Source: Chrysochromulina parva
Taxonomy: Eukaryota > Haptophyta > Prymnesiales > Chrysochromulinaceae
NCBI GenBank assembly: GCA_002887195.1
Contig: PJAB01000946.1
Span: forward strand, 1-18,821
Reading direction: 5' to 3'
DNA length: 18,821 nt
Position numbers and translations under genes: made by a program. Shown here in pieces: positions 7,359 to 14,300 of the stretch. The notes beneath the pieces are model-generated. The model was not told where the DNA came from. It was given only the letters and a program-made list of their open reading frames with translations, and searched no databases. Numbering within the stretch: the first letter of the stretch is position 1; every line of letters begins with the position of its first letter.

Positions 7359-8702
7359 ATGACCCGCTTCGCCGTGGTGCCACACCGGCAACTGTACGTG
7401 AATGGCAGCTTTCACGTGCGTGTGGCCAAGAATGTGCCGCGCTTCGACCCCGGCGCGGAAGCGCTCGAGCACCTCCAGCGTGAGGGCTATGTGGTCGTAA
7501 GCGTTGCCAATTCTTCCGAAGTGGCGCACGCGCGCGAGCTCCTGTGGCGCTTCTTGGAGAGTACAGGAGAAGGAGTGACTCGCCATGACGCCTCCACATG
7601 GATCGCCAACGGCCCAAACAATTACGGCATCTTTTGGGGGCACGGTTCGGGGCAGTCGCGGCTGCTCTGGCACATCAGGACGTTGCCTCGGCTGTTGCAG
7701 ATGTTTGAGCTGGTGCACGGCACGCCGGATCTGATTACGAGCTTCGAAGGCTTTTCCATGTTTCCTCCGGAGCGCGTGGAGGCGCAATGGCGGCTGGGCG
7801 AGGCGTGGTTTCATACGGACCAGAATGCAGCCAGCAGGCCCGGGCTGCAGACGGTGCAGTCGTTCACGTCGCTGTATGATCAGGATGCCTCCACCGGCGG
7901 CTTCGTAGTCGTACCGAAGTCGTGGCTGTACCATGATACTGTCACGGAGCGCATCTACCGTGCGGCACCACGCACGCCGCCCGCGCAGCAGTTCCTGATG
8001 GTGCCTGCGGATGACGAGGTGCTCTCGCGACCTCATCGACCAAGGCTCATCAAGGTGCGCGCCGGAGATGCGATCCTATGGGATTCCCGTACCGTGCACT
8101 GCTCCACGCCGCCGCTGCGCAATCGGCGCACGCCTAAGGCCACGCCCGAGGCGGAGGCATCCGCCAAACGCAGCTCGGACCCCGCTGCTTCAAACGAGCC
8201 AGTTGAGGCTCCTGCGCGGGTCGTTGTCTACGCGTGCCTTGCTCCGCGAAGCCGCGCCACGGACGAAGTGCTGCTGCAGCGCCAGCGCGCGCTCTTTACA
8301 CAGCAGACGTGCACTCACTGGCCGTTTGAGATGGCATGCCTCGACACACCGAGCGCCGTTGGGCAGCGAGCGAGCGACCCACTTCGGTATGCGAGCAGCC
8401 GCGTCAAGCATCTAGTGGGCTACACGGACACTCAGATCTTAGGATGGCTGCACGGCAAGGGTGCGGACGTCAGTGCTGGCGCGCCCATCGGCCCGTTCGA
8501 CACGCCCGCGCCAGTTCGGGTGGTTGCCAAGGGAGCCGAAGGCGAGGCACTGTGGGAAAGAAACGCCTGCTGGGCAGCGTGCCCGTGGATCCGCCGGGTG
8601 CGTGGCCGGCTGCAGTTCCGGAATGCTTTGCCGTCTAGTGTGCGAAAATGTAGATTTAGATGTGCGCCCGTTGGCGAGAGGCTCTACGCGCGCGCGCTTT
8701 GA
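7359..8702 (+). CDS. Phytanoyl-CoA dioxygenase-like Fe(II)/2-oxoglutarate oxygenase
   Basis: This 447-residue protein has the jelly-roll iron-oxygenase signature: H152-x-D154 in W-F-H-T-D-Q-N-A, and the distal histidine H247 in W-D-S-R-T-V-H-C-S-T-P, with nearby Arg (254 or 256-257) able to bind the 2-oxoglutarate carboxylate. Also visible are G-Y-V-V-V near residue 45 and S-T-G-G-F-V-V-V-P-K-S in the core strand, both typical of PhyH proteins. These enzymes hydroxylate diverse small molecules and lipids; the substrate is unknown. A low-complexity A/E/S/P insert follows the distal histidine (~258-285). The C-terminal ~90 residues, rich in Arg, Cys and Trp, do not look like PhyH sequence; the true end could be altered by an intron. 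No signal peptide or peroxisomal SKL tail is seen. Start: ATG at 7359, the first in this frame near the domain. Confidence 0.78.
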   Translation: MTRFAVVPHRQLYVNGSFHVRVAKNVPRFDPGAEALEHLQREGYVVVSVANSSEVAHARELLWRFLESTGEGVTRHDASTWIANGPNNYGIFWGHGSGQSRLLWHIRTLPRLLQMFELVHGTPDLITSFEGFSMFPPERVEAQWRLGEAWFHTDQNAASRPGLQTVQSFTSLYDQDASTGGFVVVPKSWLYHDTVTERIYRAAPRTPPAQQFLMVPADDEVLSRPHRPRLIKVRAGDAILWDSRTVHCSTPPLRNRRTPKATPEAEASAKRSSDPAASNEPVEAPARVVVYACLAPRSRATDEVLLQRQRALFTQQTCTHWPFEMACLDTPSAVGQRASDPLRYASSRVKHLVGYTDTQILGWLHGKGADVSAGAPIGPFDTPAPVRVVAKGAEGEALWERNACWAACPWIRRVRGRLQFRNALPSSVRKCRFRCAPVGERLYARAL

Positions 8703-8931
8703 CGTGTACATGGGCCATGATTGGGAGTATGGGATGCCGCACACCATGCTACGGTTCGTTTACGATTTATGTACCTTTCATATCCTCTCGATCCAACGCC
8801 AGCACCCAGCGGGGGCACGATCCCAGTTTCGCTCAGCGCGCCCTGGGGTGAAATCTCAATCGGTTCCCTGGGAGCTACACGCGGGCCAATCATGTCTTCA
8901 CTACGGCAAGCCCTTCATCACCCTTAATGGC
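8703..8931. other. Convergent 3' intergenic region
   Basis: This 229-bp spacer lies between the ends of the oxygenase (+) and light-harvesting (-) genes and so should contain two 3'UTRs and no promoter. It is more AT-rich than the genes. No convincing ORF or structured RNA is visible. Confidence 0.4.
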
Positions 8932-9555
8932 TTAGAAGAGCTTGGCGCCGGTGGCGAGCTCCTGGCCGACCATGCCGGCCATCGCGAGCATTGCGAGCCG
9001 TCCGTTGTTGAGCTCCTTGGTCTGCATCTCGGCGAATTCGGCCGGGCTGGCCGGCTTGAGGCCGAGGGGATCGAAGCCGAAGTCGCCCGCCTTGTGGTCC
9101 GACTTGATCGCCCACATGCCGTCCTTCGGGTTCATGAACGAGAAGACGGAGAAGACCTCGAAGATGGCGAGCGAGCACACGACGGGGAAGAAGAACGCCT
9201 GGAGGGGCGTCTCCTGGAAGGCGATGTACGACGGGACGTTGATGTTGCCACCGAAGAGCGGGTGGAACTGCTCGCCCACGAGGAAGCCGAGCGACGCCAA
9301 CATCGCGACGCGGCCGTGCTTGAGCTCGGCCTCGCGGTAGAAGCGGACCTTGCCCTCGGTGACGCCCTCCGCGCTGGCGTAGCCGAGGGGGTCGAAGAAG
9401 CCGAGTGGGTCCGTGATGCCAGGCATGGCCTTCATGATCTCAAGCGGGGTCGGCGGCGGCACGACGACGTCCTTGGCCTGCATCACGATGTTCATGGGCG
9501 CGCGCATGGCAAGGCCGGAGAAAGCGGAGGACGCGGCGACATTGATGGCAAGCAT
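8932..9555 (-). CDS. Fucoxanthin-chlorophyll a/c light-harvesting protein
   Basis: This 207-residue protein is a three-helix light-harvesting antenna of the FCP type, which binds chlorophylls a/c and fucoxanthin in the thylakoid membrane. Helix 1 carries R-E-A-E-L-K-H-G-R-V-A-M-L-A (residues 74-87) and helix 3 carries K-E-L-N-N-G-R-L-A-M-L-A (180-191). E77-R82 and E181-R186 form the expected ion-pair/chlorophyll-ligand sites. F-D-P-L-G occurs before helix 1 and before helix 3. The chosen start (ATG complement at 9555) gives a short leader M-L-A-I-N-V-A-A-S-S-A-F-S-G, whose A-S-S-A-F is an ASAFAP-type stromal import motif. A longer in-frame start at 9639 exists, but the stretch between looks like a 65-nt intron. 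Length fits the family (~200 residues). I place it nearest Lhcf-type antennae rather than photoprotective Lhcx, with modest confidence. Confidence 0.93.
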   Translation of the reverse strand: MLAINVAASSAFSGLAMRAPMNIVMQAKDVVVPPPTPLEIMKAMPGITDPLGFFDPLGYASAEGVTEGKVRFYREAELKHGRVAMLASLGFLVGEQFHPLFGGNINVPSYIAFQETPLQAFFFPVVCSLAIFEVFSVFSFMNPKDGMWAIKSDHKAGDFGFDPLGLKPASPAEFAEMQTKELNNGRLAMLAMAGMVGQELATGAKLF

Positions 9556-10047
9556 GATTGTAAGCTGCGATACGAGAAGGGCGCGGGCAAGCAGACGAGG
9601 TGAGCAGGTTGGGATTGTTGTGCACTCACGCAGAGACATCGTTTTGGCAAAGGCAAGGCTCGTCGGCACACATCGGGATTCTGGATGTACAGGAGAAGTC
9701 AGCGAAACTTCCAGTCTGCTGTCTGCAGACTCGCACCTAATATGCTCATAGGAATCTACTGCAAGATCATCCAAAGGCCACGCAGCGACGCAGGATACTG
9801 AATGTCTCGACAGGTCTGGTTGGACGGTTTGTTTGGTTTGACCTTCCTACGAGTACATTTGCGCTCGATGTCCGTGAATCGGTTCGGTTCTTGAGGTTCA
9901 TGTGGAGGTTTGTTTGTGGAATTTTGTCTTTTTGTGTCCCTCTCAAGAGGCCCTTATCCGACCTTGCACCCGAAACGGCCTGGGAGACTGCGGTTCTGTG
10001 GGGAGGCGTTGGCCGGACGGAATCGACTGAAAAGCCGACGGCGAGAA
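9556..10047. promoter_or_regulatory. Divergent promoter region, light-harvesting gene and carrier
   Basis: These 492 bp separate two divergent starts and must hold both promoters; the left 85 bp include the putative 5'UTR intron. Between about 9820 and 9925 the plus strand is T/G-rich, with repeated ggtttg and ggttc strings. No TATA box or known light-response element can be assigned by eye. Confidence 0.4.
9565..9629 (-). other. Probable 5'UTR intron of the light-harvesting gene
   Basis: On the minus strand a strong donor GTGAGT lies at 9629-9624 and a pyrimidine-containing acceptor ending TCGCAG at 9570-9565, giving a 65-nt GT-AG intron that ends 9 nt before the chosen ATG. Splicing leaves the coding frame untouched, but it removes the link to an upstream in-frame ATG, which explains why the sequence upstream of the leader looks non-coding. 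Confidence 0.5.
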
Positions 10048-10959
10048 ATGTCCGCGTTGAGCGATAGTGACGGTTCAGGAGGATCTGCCACGGCCGTCTT
10101 CGTCAGCGGCGCGCTTGCCGGTGTGGTCTCGCGGACGGCAACGGCGCCCTTGGACCGTCTGAAAACCATGCAGATGGCGGGATGCAGCTCCTCCCATGCT
10201 GCTGCAAGTTGCACCAGAGGGGCACTCGCGGTCATTTTCCGTAGCTCAGGCATCGCAGGACTGTTCCAGGGCAACACAGCCAACATCATGAAGGCGATGC
10301 CTGAGGTCGGCGTCAAATTCCTGGCTTTTGAGCAGTTCGCCTGCTCCGATCCCAAGAGGAAGTCACTATTGGATCTTCTAGCCTCGGGCGCTGCTGCCGG
10401 CTTCGCTTCCACGCTCATCATCTACCCCCTCGAGGTAGCCAAGACGCGAATGGCTCTAGCACCCCACGGCTATTACAGCTCCGTCTTCGAGTGCCTTCGA
10501 ACGACAATACGATGCGAGGGCGTGGGGGCTCTGAGTCAGGGCCTCGGCGCCTCGCTCGTGGGAATCGTGCCCTTCTGCGCGCTAGATCTCGCCCTCTACG
10601 CTACGCTCAAGGACCATGTGCAGCAGCGCACCGGCGGCGAGCCCAGCAGTATCGTGCTGTTGGGCTGCGGCGCGTGCAGCAGCGCCGTTGCGCAGGTCGC
10701 CACGTATCCACTCGCCCTCATTCGGACGGTCATGCAGGCGGCGGGCATGCCGGGTTTTGAGAACACACGCTACGCAAGCATGTTGGACTGCGCAGCCAGG
10801 ACTGTCGAGCTGCGAGGCATCCGCGGTCTCTACCGCGGGCTGCTACCGAGCATGATGAGGGGTGTGCCGTCGCTCTCCCTCTCGTATGTGGTCTTCGAGC
10901 AGACGAAGCGATGGCTGGGCGCGCACTCGAGCTCATCGGCCACAATCAGGCCATGCTGA
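10048..10959 (+). CDS. SCaMC-like mitochondrial carrier (ATP-Mg/phosphate type), no EF-hands
   Basis: This 303-residue, six-helix protein has the three carrier-family repeats. Signature motifs are P34-L-D-R-L-K39 (T-A-P-L-D-R-L-K), P127-L-E-V-A-K132 (Y-P-L-E-V-A-K-T-R) and P221-L-A-L-I-R226 (Y-P-L-A-L-I-R-T). The first and third, with S-R-T-x-T-A-P, G-C-G-A and G-L-Y-R-G-L-x-P, are those of short calcium-binding carriers (SLC25A23/24/25) that exchange ATP-Mg for phosphate across the mitochondrial inner membrane. The N-terminal EF-hand calcium module of that family is absent, so it resembles the short SLC25A41-like form; calcium control is therefore unlikely. The start at 10048 (ATG, M-S-A-L-S) is the first ATG in frame; sequence upstream is open but has no ATG. 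CoA-type carriers are the main alternative assignment. Confidence 0.88.
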   Translation: MSALSDSDGSGGSATAVFVSGALAGVVSRTATAPLDRLKTMQMAGCSSSHAAASCTRGALAVIFRSSGIAGLFQGNTANIMKAMPEVGVKFLAFEQFACSDPKRKSLLDLLASGAAAGFASTLIIYPLEVAKTRMALAPHGYYSSVFECLRTTIRCEGVGALSQGLGASLVGIVPFCALDLALYATLKDHVQQRTGGEPSSIVLLGCGACSSAVAQVATYPLALIRTVMQAAGMPGFENTRYASMLDCAARTVELRGIRGLYRGLLPSMMRGVPSLSLSYVVFEQTKRWLGAHSSSSATIRPC

Positions 10960-11001
10960 GGTCATGCTGAGGTCATTCTGAGGCCATGCTGAGGCCATGC
11001 A
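10950..11001 (+). repeat. 11-bp tandem repeat spanning the carrier stop codon
   Basis: Four and two-thirds copies of an 11-bp unit, consensus gccatgctgag with t/c changes, run from 10950 to 11001. The carrier's TGA stop (10957-10959) lies inside the first copy. Because 11 is not a multiple of three, copy-number change leaves the first stop unaffected and only lengthens the 3'UTR. Confidence 0.9.
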
Positions 11002-11427
11002 GTCGCACGCCTCGATGCGCGTGTGCATGAGAAGAGATGCGCTCTCAATGGAGGCGCAACCACGGCGCGTGGAGCCCGTGGAACAAGTTCACATCCGTGC
11101 AGGTGAAAATAGAGATCTGTAGCAGACGCGAGAGGGCATTGGGGTTTTGTGTGTTGCGTATACTGTAGTCAATACGTCGCCCACCGGTGCAACCGGGCTT
11201 TATTTTAACCCGATCATTAACTGATCGACTGGACACTGTTATCGAAACACAGGGGTGACGGGGCCACGCTTCGCGGCGCGCGGGGCGGCCGCGCCCGCGC
11301 GGCGGCGCGCGCCAACCGGCATGGCACGGCCCGGGCGGGACCGGCGGGGCGCCGGACCGGCCGCCGCCGCAATAGCTATGGGGCTTAGCCGCGCGAGCTC
11401 GCGGCTCCGTCGTTAAGTCGTGCGCGG
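11002..11427. other. Gene-free spacer with AT-rich part and GC-rich island
   Basis: The left half (to ~11260) is moderately AT-rich and includes a small inverted repeat cgatca/tgatcg around 11210-11226 and a TTTATTTTAA stretch near 11200. From ~11262 to ~11370 the sequence becomes extremely G/C-rich with many CG dinucleotides and nested ggaccgg/cggcc strings. A 7-bp inverted repeat, agccgcg/cgcggct, follows at 11387-11406. The island may be a CpG-type promoter for the ORF at 11428, or decayed repeat material. No RNA gene is recognised. Confidence 0.45.
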
Positions 11428-11817
11428 ATGGCGCCGCCGTCGCGTCGGACGCGTCGGACTAGTAACGCGGATTCCATGGCGGATTCGGACCCGGCGCTTC
11501 TGGTCCTGCCTCCTGCACGCTACTGGTACGCTGGAGCTTTTTTTGTTTGCGGCGGGGAGTGGGCGTTGGCCGTTGCGTTTCGCGCCACCCGATTCATTGT
11601 CACGTTAACCGATCCCAAGCCAGTCTACAAGTACAACCCACCGCGCCTCCGCCCGCGTCGCCGCCGCGCGGCGGCCGGCGGGCGCCGGCACGTCACCATC
11701 CTCACCTGCGAGTCCGCGGTCTGGTTTATCCGGCGCCACACACTCGAAGCGCGCCTGGGCCAGCCCGGACGACGCACCCGCGAATCCGAACATGCGGACA
11801 CACATCTTCGATCTTAG
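11428..11817 (+). pseudogene. Weak ORF, possible remnant of a family-2 glycosyltransferase
   Basis: This 129-codon frame may be coding or relic. Residues ~22-58 include a hydrophobic stretch (Y-W-Y-A-G-A-F-F-V-C, then W-A-L-A-V-A-F), followed by a Pro/Arg-rich linker and R-H-V-T-I-L-T-C-E. The order membrane segment, linker, V-T-I-L-T-C-E resembles the entry to the catalytic domain of cellulose-synthase-like GT2 enzymes (V-x-V-x-x-P-T-x-x-E). After that point homology-like character stops and the frame ends at 11817, only 11 bp from the end of the convergent methyltransferase gene. No D-x-D or QxxRW catalytic motif is present. It could also be a chance ORF in GC-rich DNA. Confidence 0.25.
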
Positions 11818-11828
11818 GTCCCAATTGC

Positions 11829-12575
11829 CTACAGCAGGCGATGCCGAAGCATGCGCACTGGCCATAAGCCGAGGGACACGCGAGGGTCCGTCGGGTACTG
11901 CTCCGAGAATTGGGCGATCGGGGTCGGAAGGTTGAAAGGTGGTTTGGTCAGATCTTGCGGACGATACTCGCCGCTTGCACATCCGATATCGCTGTTCACA
12001 AAGGCGTCGTCGGTCTCGAACGTCGTCAGTAGAGCGAAGCGTGCTGGCGAGCGCGCGACCATCCGCACAAAGCGGAGGGCGTCATCTGTGCACAGGTGCT
12101 GAAGCATCTGCCTCGAGAATATCAGGTCGGCACGAGGCAAGGGCGAAGCACCAGAAACGACATCAGCCTGCAAAAACTGCGTGCTACCATCTCCGTAGAG
12201 CGCATTGTTCCGTGCCACGAGTCGCGCAACAATGTCGACGCCGACGTACTCAATCGGAGGAGTTACGGCCTGCGCTGCCGCTGTTCGGTTGCGTAACTCG
12301 CGAAGGAGCGCGCCGGCGAAGCACCCGTCGCCGGACGGAATGTCTGCAATCGACCGAATGTCAAGCGTGTCGACGACCTTCAGCACGGCTTGCAATGCGG
12401 ACGCACCCTGCCCTGCTGCGACATTGGACCAGCCAGACGAGCACAGAGCTCCATCCATGCCGTTGACCCACCGGCCCTCATCGTAGACGCGTTCAAAGGC
12501 ACGCTCACGCTCAGCCGACGTTGTAGCCTGGGTCGCGGCGAGGCAGCAGGCTTGGAAGAGGCTGAGCGCGCGCAT
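11829..12575 (-). CDS. Class I SAM-dependent methyltransferase-like protein with signal peptide
   Basis: This 248-residue protein has a Rossmann-type methyltransferase core. Motif I is I-A-D-I-P-S-G-D-G-C-F (about residues 76-86), followed by Y-V-G-V-D-I (110-115, the acidic residue that binds ribose), L-P-R-A-D-L-I-F-S-R-Q-M-L-Q-H-L (146-161) and L-L-T-T-F (182-186). The later Y-R-P-Q-D-L-x-x-P-P-F-N-L-P and L-G-L-W are typical of a little-studied family of eukaryotic and bacterial class I methyltransferases. The reading frame extends upstream to 12665 without an ATG, so I take the first ATG (complement at 12575). This exposes a leader (M-R-A-L-S-L-F-Q-A-C-C-L-A-A) resembling a signal peptide and points to secretory or plastid entry. 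The substrate is unknown. Confidence 0.72.
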   Translation of the reverse strand: MRALSLFQACCLAATQATTSAERERAFERVYDEGRWVNGMDGALCSSGWSNVAAGQGASALQAVLKVVDTLDIRSIADIPSGDGCFAGALLRELRNRTAAAQAVTPPIEYVGVDIVARLVARNNALYGDGSTQFLQADVVSGASPLPRADLIFSRQMLQHLCTDDALRFVRMVARSPARFALLTTFETDDAFVNSDIGCASGEYRPQDLTKPPFNLPTPIAQFSEQYPTDPRVSLGLWPVRMLRHRLL

Positions 12576-12826
12576 CTGTTCTTGTCGGGTCAGAGTGTCG
12601 CGAGTGCGCGTCAGACCTGCTTTCCCCGCTTCGAGGCTCCCACGCGTCTTCTTGGTCAAGTCCAACTACCCTGCTCTTGATATTCGGGTCAGATCTTGTG
12701 TTCGCTGGTTCGGCGTAGAGATCACACACGACCACTGTGAAGGCCTTTGCATGGCGCTACTGAAACATCTTCCGCCATCCTAGCCGCCGACGCCCAAACC
12801 AACCTCAACGACAGAAGCGCTGGCAC
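12576..12826. promoter_or_regulatory. Divergent promoter region, methyltransferase and FIST genes
   Basis: This 251-bp region separates two genes transcribed away from each other and should contain both promoters and 5'UTRs. The minus-strand frame of the methyltransferase stays open across its left 90 bp but lacks an ATG, so this part is taken as 5'UTR. No core promoter element is clear. Confidence 0.4.
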
Positions 12827-14272
12827 ATGCTTTCATTTATCGCGCTCGTACCCTTTGCTGCCCTCGCAAGCAGCGCGCCCGCTGCTTTCCGTTCTTCAGC
12901 TGCGTCGGCACCTGCTTCAGCCGGCCCGGCAAGTGTCGCGGCGGTGCTCAGCAACTTGCAGTGGCCATCGAGCGGACCGCCGCCCGATTTTGCGGTGCTC
13001 ACTGTACCTCAGGAGCATGCCGACTCCCTCCACTCCTTCTCCGACGAGATCGCTCGTAAGCTTTCTGCTCGGATCTTGATCGGCGTGCTCGGACAGGCCA
13101 TCGGCGCCGGCAAGGAGTTTGACCAGGAGCCGGGTCTTTCGCTCATCGCTGGGACATTGCCTGCGGGTACGGCGATCACGCCTTTTGTGGTGAGCGAAAG
13201 CCGCATGCCATCATTGAGCACCTTTGATGAGGGAGGAGAGGATCGCGCGCGCCCAGGCTTCCTGGTATTTGCAGACCCATACTCCGCCGTGTCGCAAGTC
13301 GCGTCCCTCCTCAACGAACTGTGCCCGTCGAGCGTCGTCGCGGGCGGGCTCTCTTGCCCTGTCTCTGACAGCAGCCCCTCGCTCGCGCTCTTTGAGAACG
13401 GCGCGTGCCGCGCTCTACCGACCGGCTCGCTGATCGGGGTGCGACTCGCAGGCCCCAATTTCGAGATGCACTCGTGCACTGCGCAGGGGGCCGCGCCTGT
13501 GGGGCCGTCATTCGTCGTCACCAAGGGGGAGGGCAACCTGGTGACCGAGCTCGACGGGCAGCCGGCGCTCGAGCGGCTGCAGGAGGTGGCGCGAGCGGCA
13601 GCGCGAGAGGAGGGCGGCGAGCGGGTCGTCAAGCTACTGCAGCGCGCCCTCCTGGTGGGCTCCTCCATTGAGCCCGATGAAATCGACGAAACTGACGAAG
13701 CGGGGAGCGCGGCGGGTGCGGATAGCGACGCCCAGGACGACGCTCGGGGCGGCAGGCGCGCTCCAGTTGTGGCCGAAGGCGAGCCTGACTTCCTGATTAG
13801 GGGCGTCCTCGGTGCGGACAGCAAGGGTGGGCTCTACATTGGCGATCGGGTCACGCCCGGAAAGTCGCGCGTCCGCTTCCATTGCCGGGACGGGCAAGCG
13901 GCTCATGAGGAGTTGACCGTGCTCCTCCAACGGTATCGGCTCACCCGCCAGTTTTCGGGGCGCTTTGACGGGGCGCGCTCGCGCCCTCTGGGCTGTATGC
14001 TCTTCTCATGCAATGGGCGTGGTCGGCGCATGTACGCGCCGACGGCGGGCGCCGAGGTCCCTTACACTGTGGCCAACCATGACTCGACCGTTATCCGAGA
14101 GGCCACGGTGCGGGACTTGCCCATCGGGGGCTTCTTTTGTAACGGTGAGCTCGGGCCCCTCGGCGTGAAGGGCGTGAGCGCGCCCTCGGCGGAAGGGAGC
14201 GTGAACACGTACCTTCACGGCTTCACGAGCGTGGTGGCTTTCTTCTACGACACGACCTCTGATAACCTCTGA
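12827..14272 (+). CDS. FIST-domain protein with secretory or plastid leader
   Basis: This 481-residue protein has FIST N and C domains, a predicted small-ligand-sensing module found in bacterial signalling proteins and in eukaryotic FBXO22-like proteins. The N domain (about 52-230) shows P-D-F-A-V-L-T-V near 54, G-V-L-G-Q-A-I-G-A-G, and a V-V-A-G-G-L-S-C segment. The C domain (about 315-475) ends in the diagnostic G-C-M-L-F-S-C-N-G-R-G, L-P-I-G-G-F-F-C-N-G-E-L-G-P-L-G and L-H-G-F-T-S motifs. An acidic D/E/A/G insert (~285-312) separates the two. The leader M-L-S-F-I-A-L-V-P-F-A-A-L-A with A-P-A-A-F after it looks like a signal peptide with an ASAFAP-like site, so plastid import is plausible. 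There is no F-box. The first ATG (12827) directly precedes the leader. The function of stand-alone algal FIST proteins is not known. Confidence 0.85.
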   Translation: MLSFIALVPFAALASSAPAAFRSSAASAPASAGPASVAAVLSNLQWPSSGPPPDFAVLTVPQEHADSLHSFSDEIARKLSARILIGVLGQAIGAGKEFDQEPGLSLIAGTLPAGTAITPFVVSESRMPSLSTFDEGGEDRARPGFLVFADPYSAVSQVASLLNELCPSSVVAGGLSCPVSDSSPSLALFENGACRALPTGSLIGVRLAGPNFEMHSCTAQGAAPVGPSFVVTKGEGNLVTELDGQPALERLQEVARAAAREEGGERVVKLLQRALLVGSSIEPDEIDETDEAGSAAGADSDAQDDARGGRRAPVVAEGEPDFLIRGVLGADSKGGLYIGDRVTPGKSRVRFHCRDGQAAHEELTVLLQRYRLTRQFSGRFDGARSRPLGCMLFSCNGRGRRMYAPTAGAEVPYTVANHDSTVIREATVRDLPIGGFFCNGELGPLGVKGVSAPSAEGSVNTYLHGFTSVVAFFYDTTSDNL

Positions 14273-14300
14273 TGACCTGGCTTTCTTCTAGGACACGGCC
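14236..14300 (+). repeat. Direct repeat across the FIST gene 3' end
   Basis: The 22-nt string starting ggctttcttctacgacacga at 14236-14257 recurs with two changes at 14279-14300, 43 bp downstream and after the stop codon. One change turns TAC into TAG. The pieces between (cctctgataacctctgatgacct) also repeat internally. This is a duplicated gene tail, so an ancestral stop may have lain further downstream. Confidence 0.75.

Noticed and set aside
7065..8036. 323-codon minus-strand frame opposite the oxygenase
   Set aside because: The plus strand encodes the H-x-D oxygenase core; the minus frame has no domain and extends into the AT-rich spacer, as a chance frame would.
8461..9603. 380-codon plus-strand frame across the light-harvesting gene
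   Set aside because: The translation is the E/R/L-rich shadow of the antenna protein on the other strand, with no family signature.
9910..10047. N-terminal extension of the mitochondrial carrier
   Set aside because: The frame is open, but it begins at TTG with no ATG before 10048; mitochondrial carriers need no such extension.
11262..11370. GC-rich block considered as an rRNA fragment or structured RNA
   Set aside because: No conserved rRNA string or consistent stem pattern was recognised; G/C self-complementarity is expected at this base composition.
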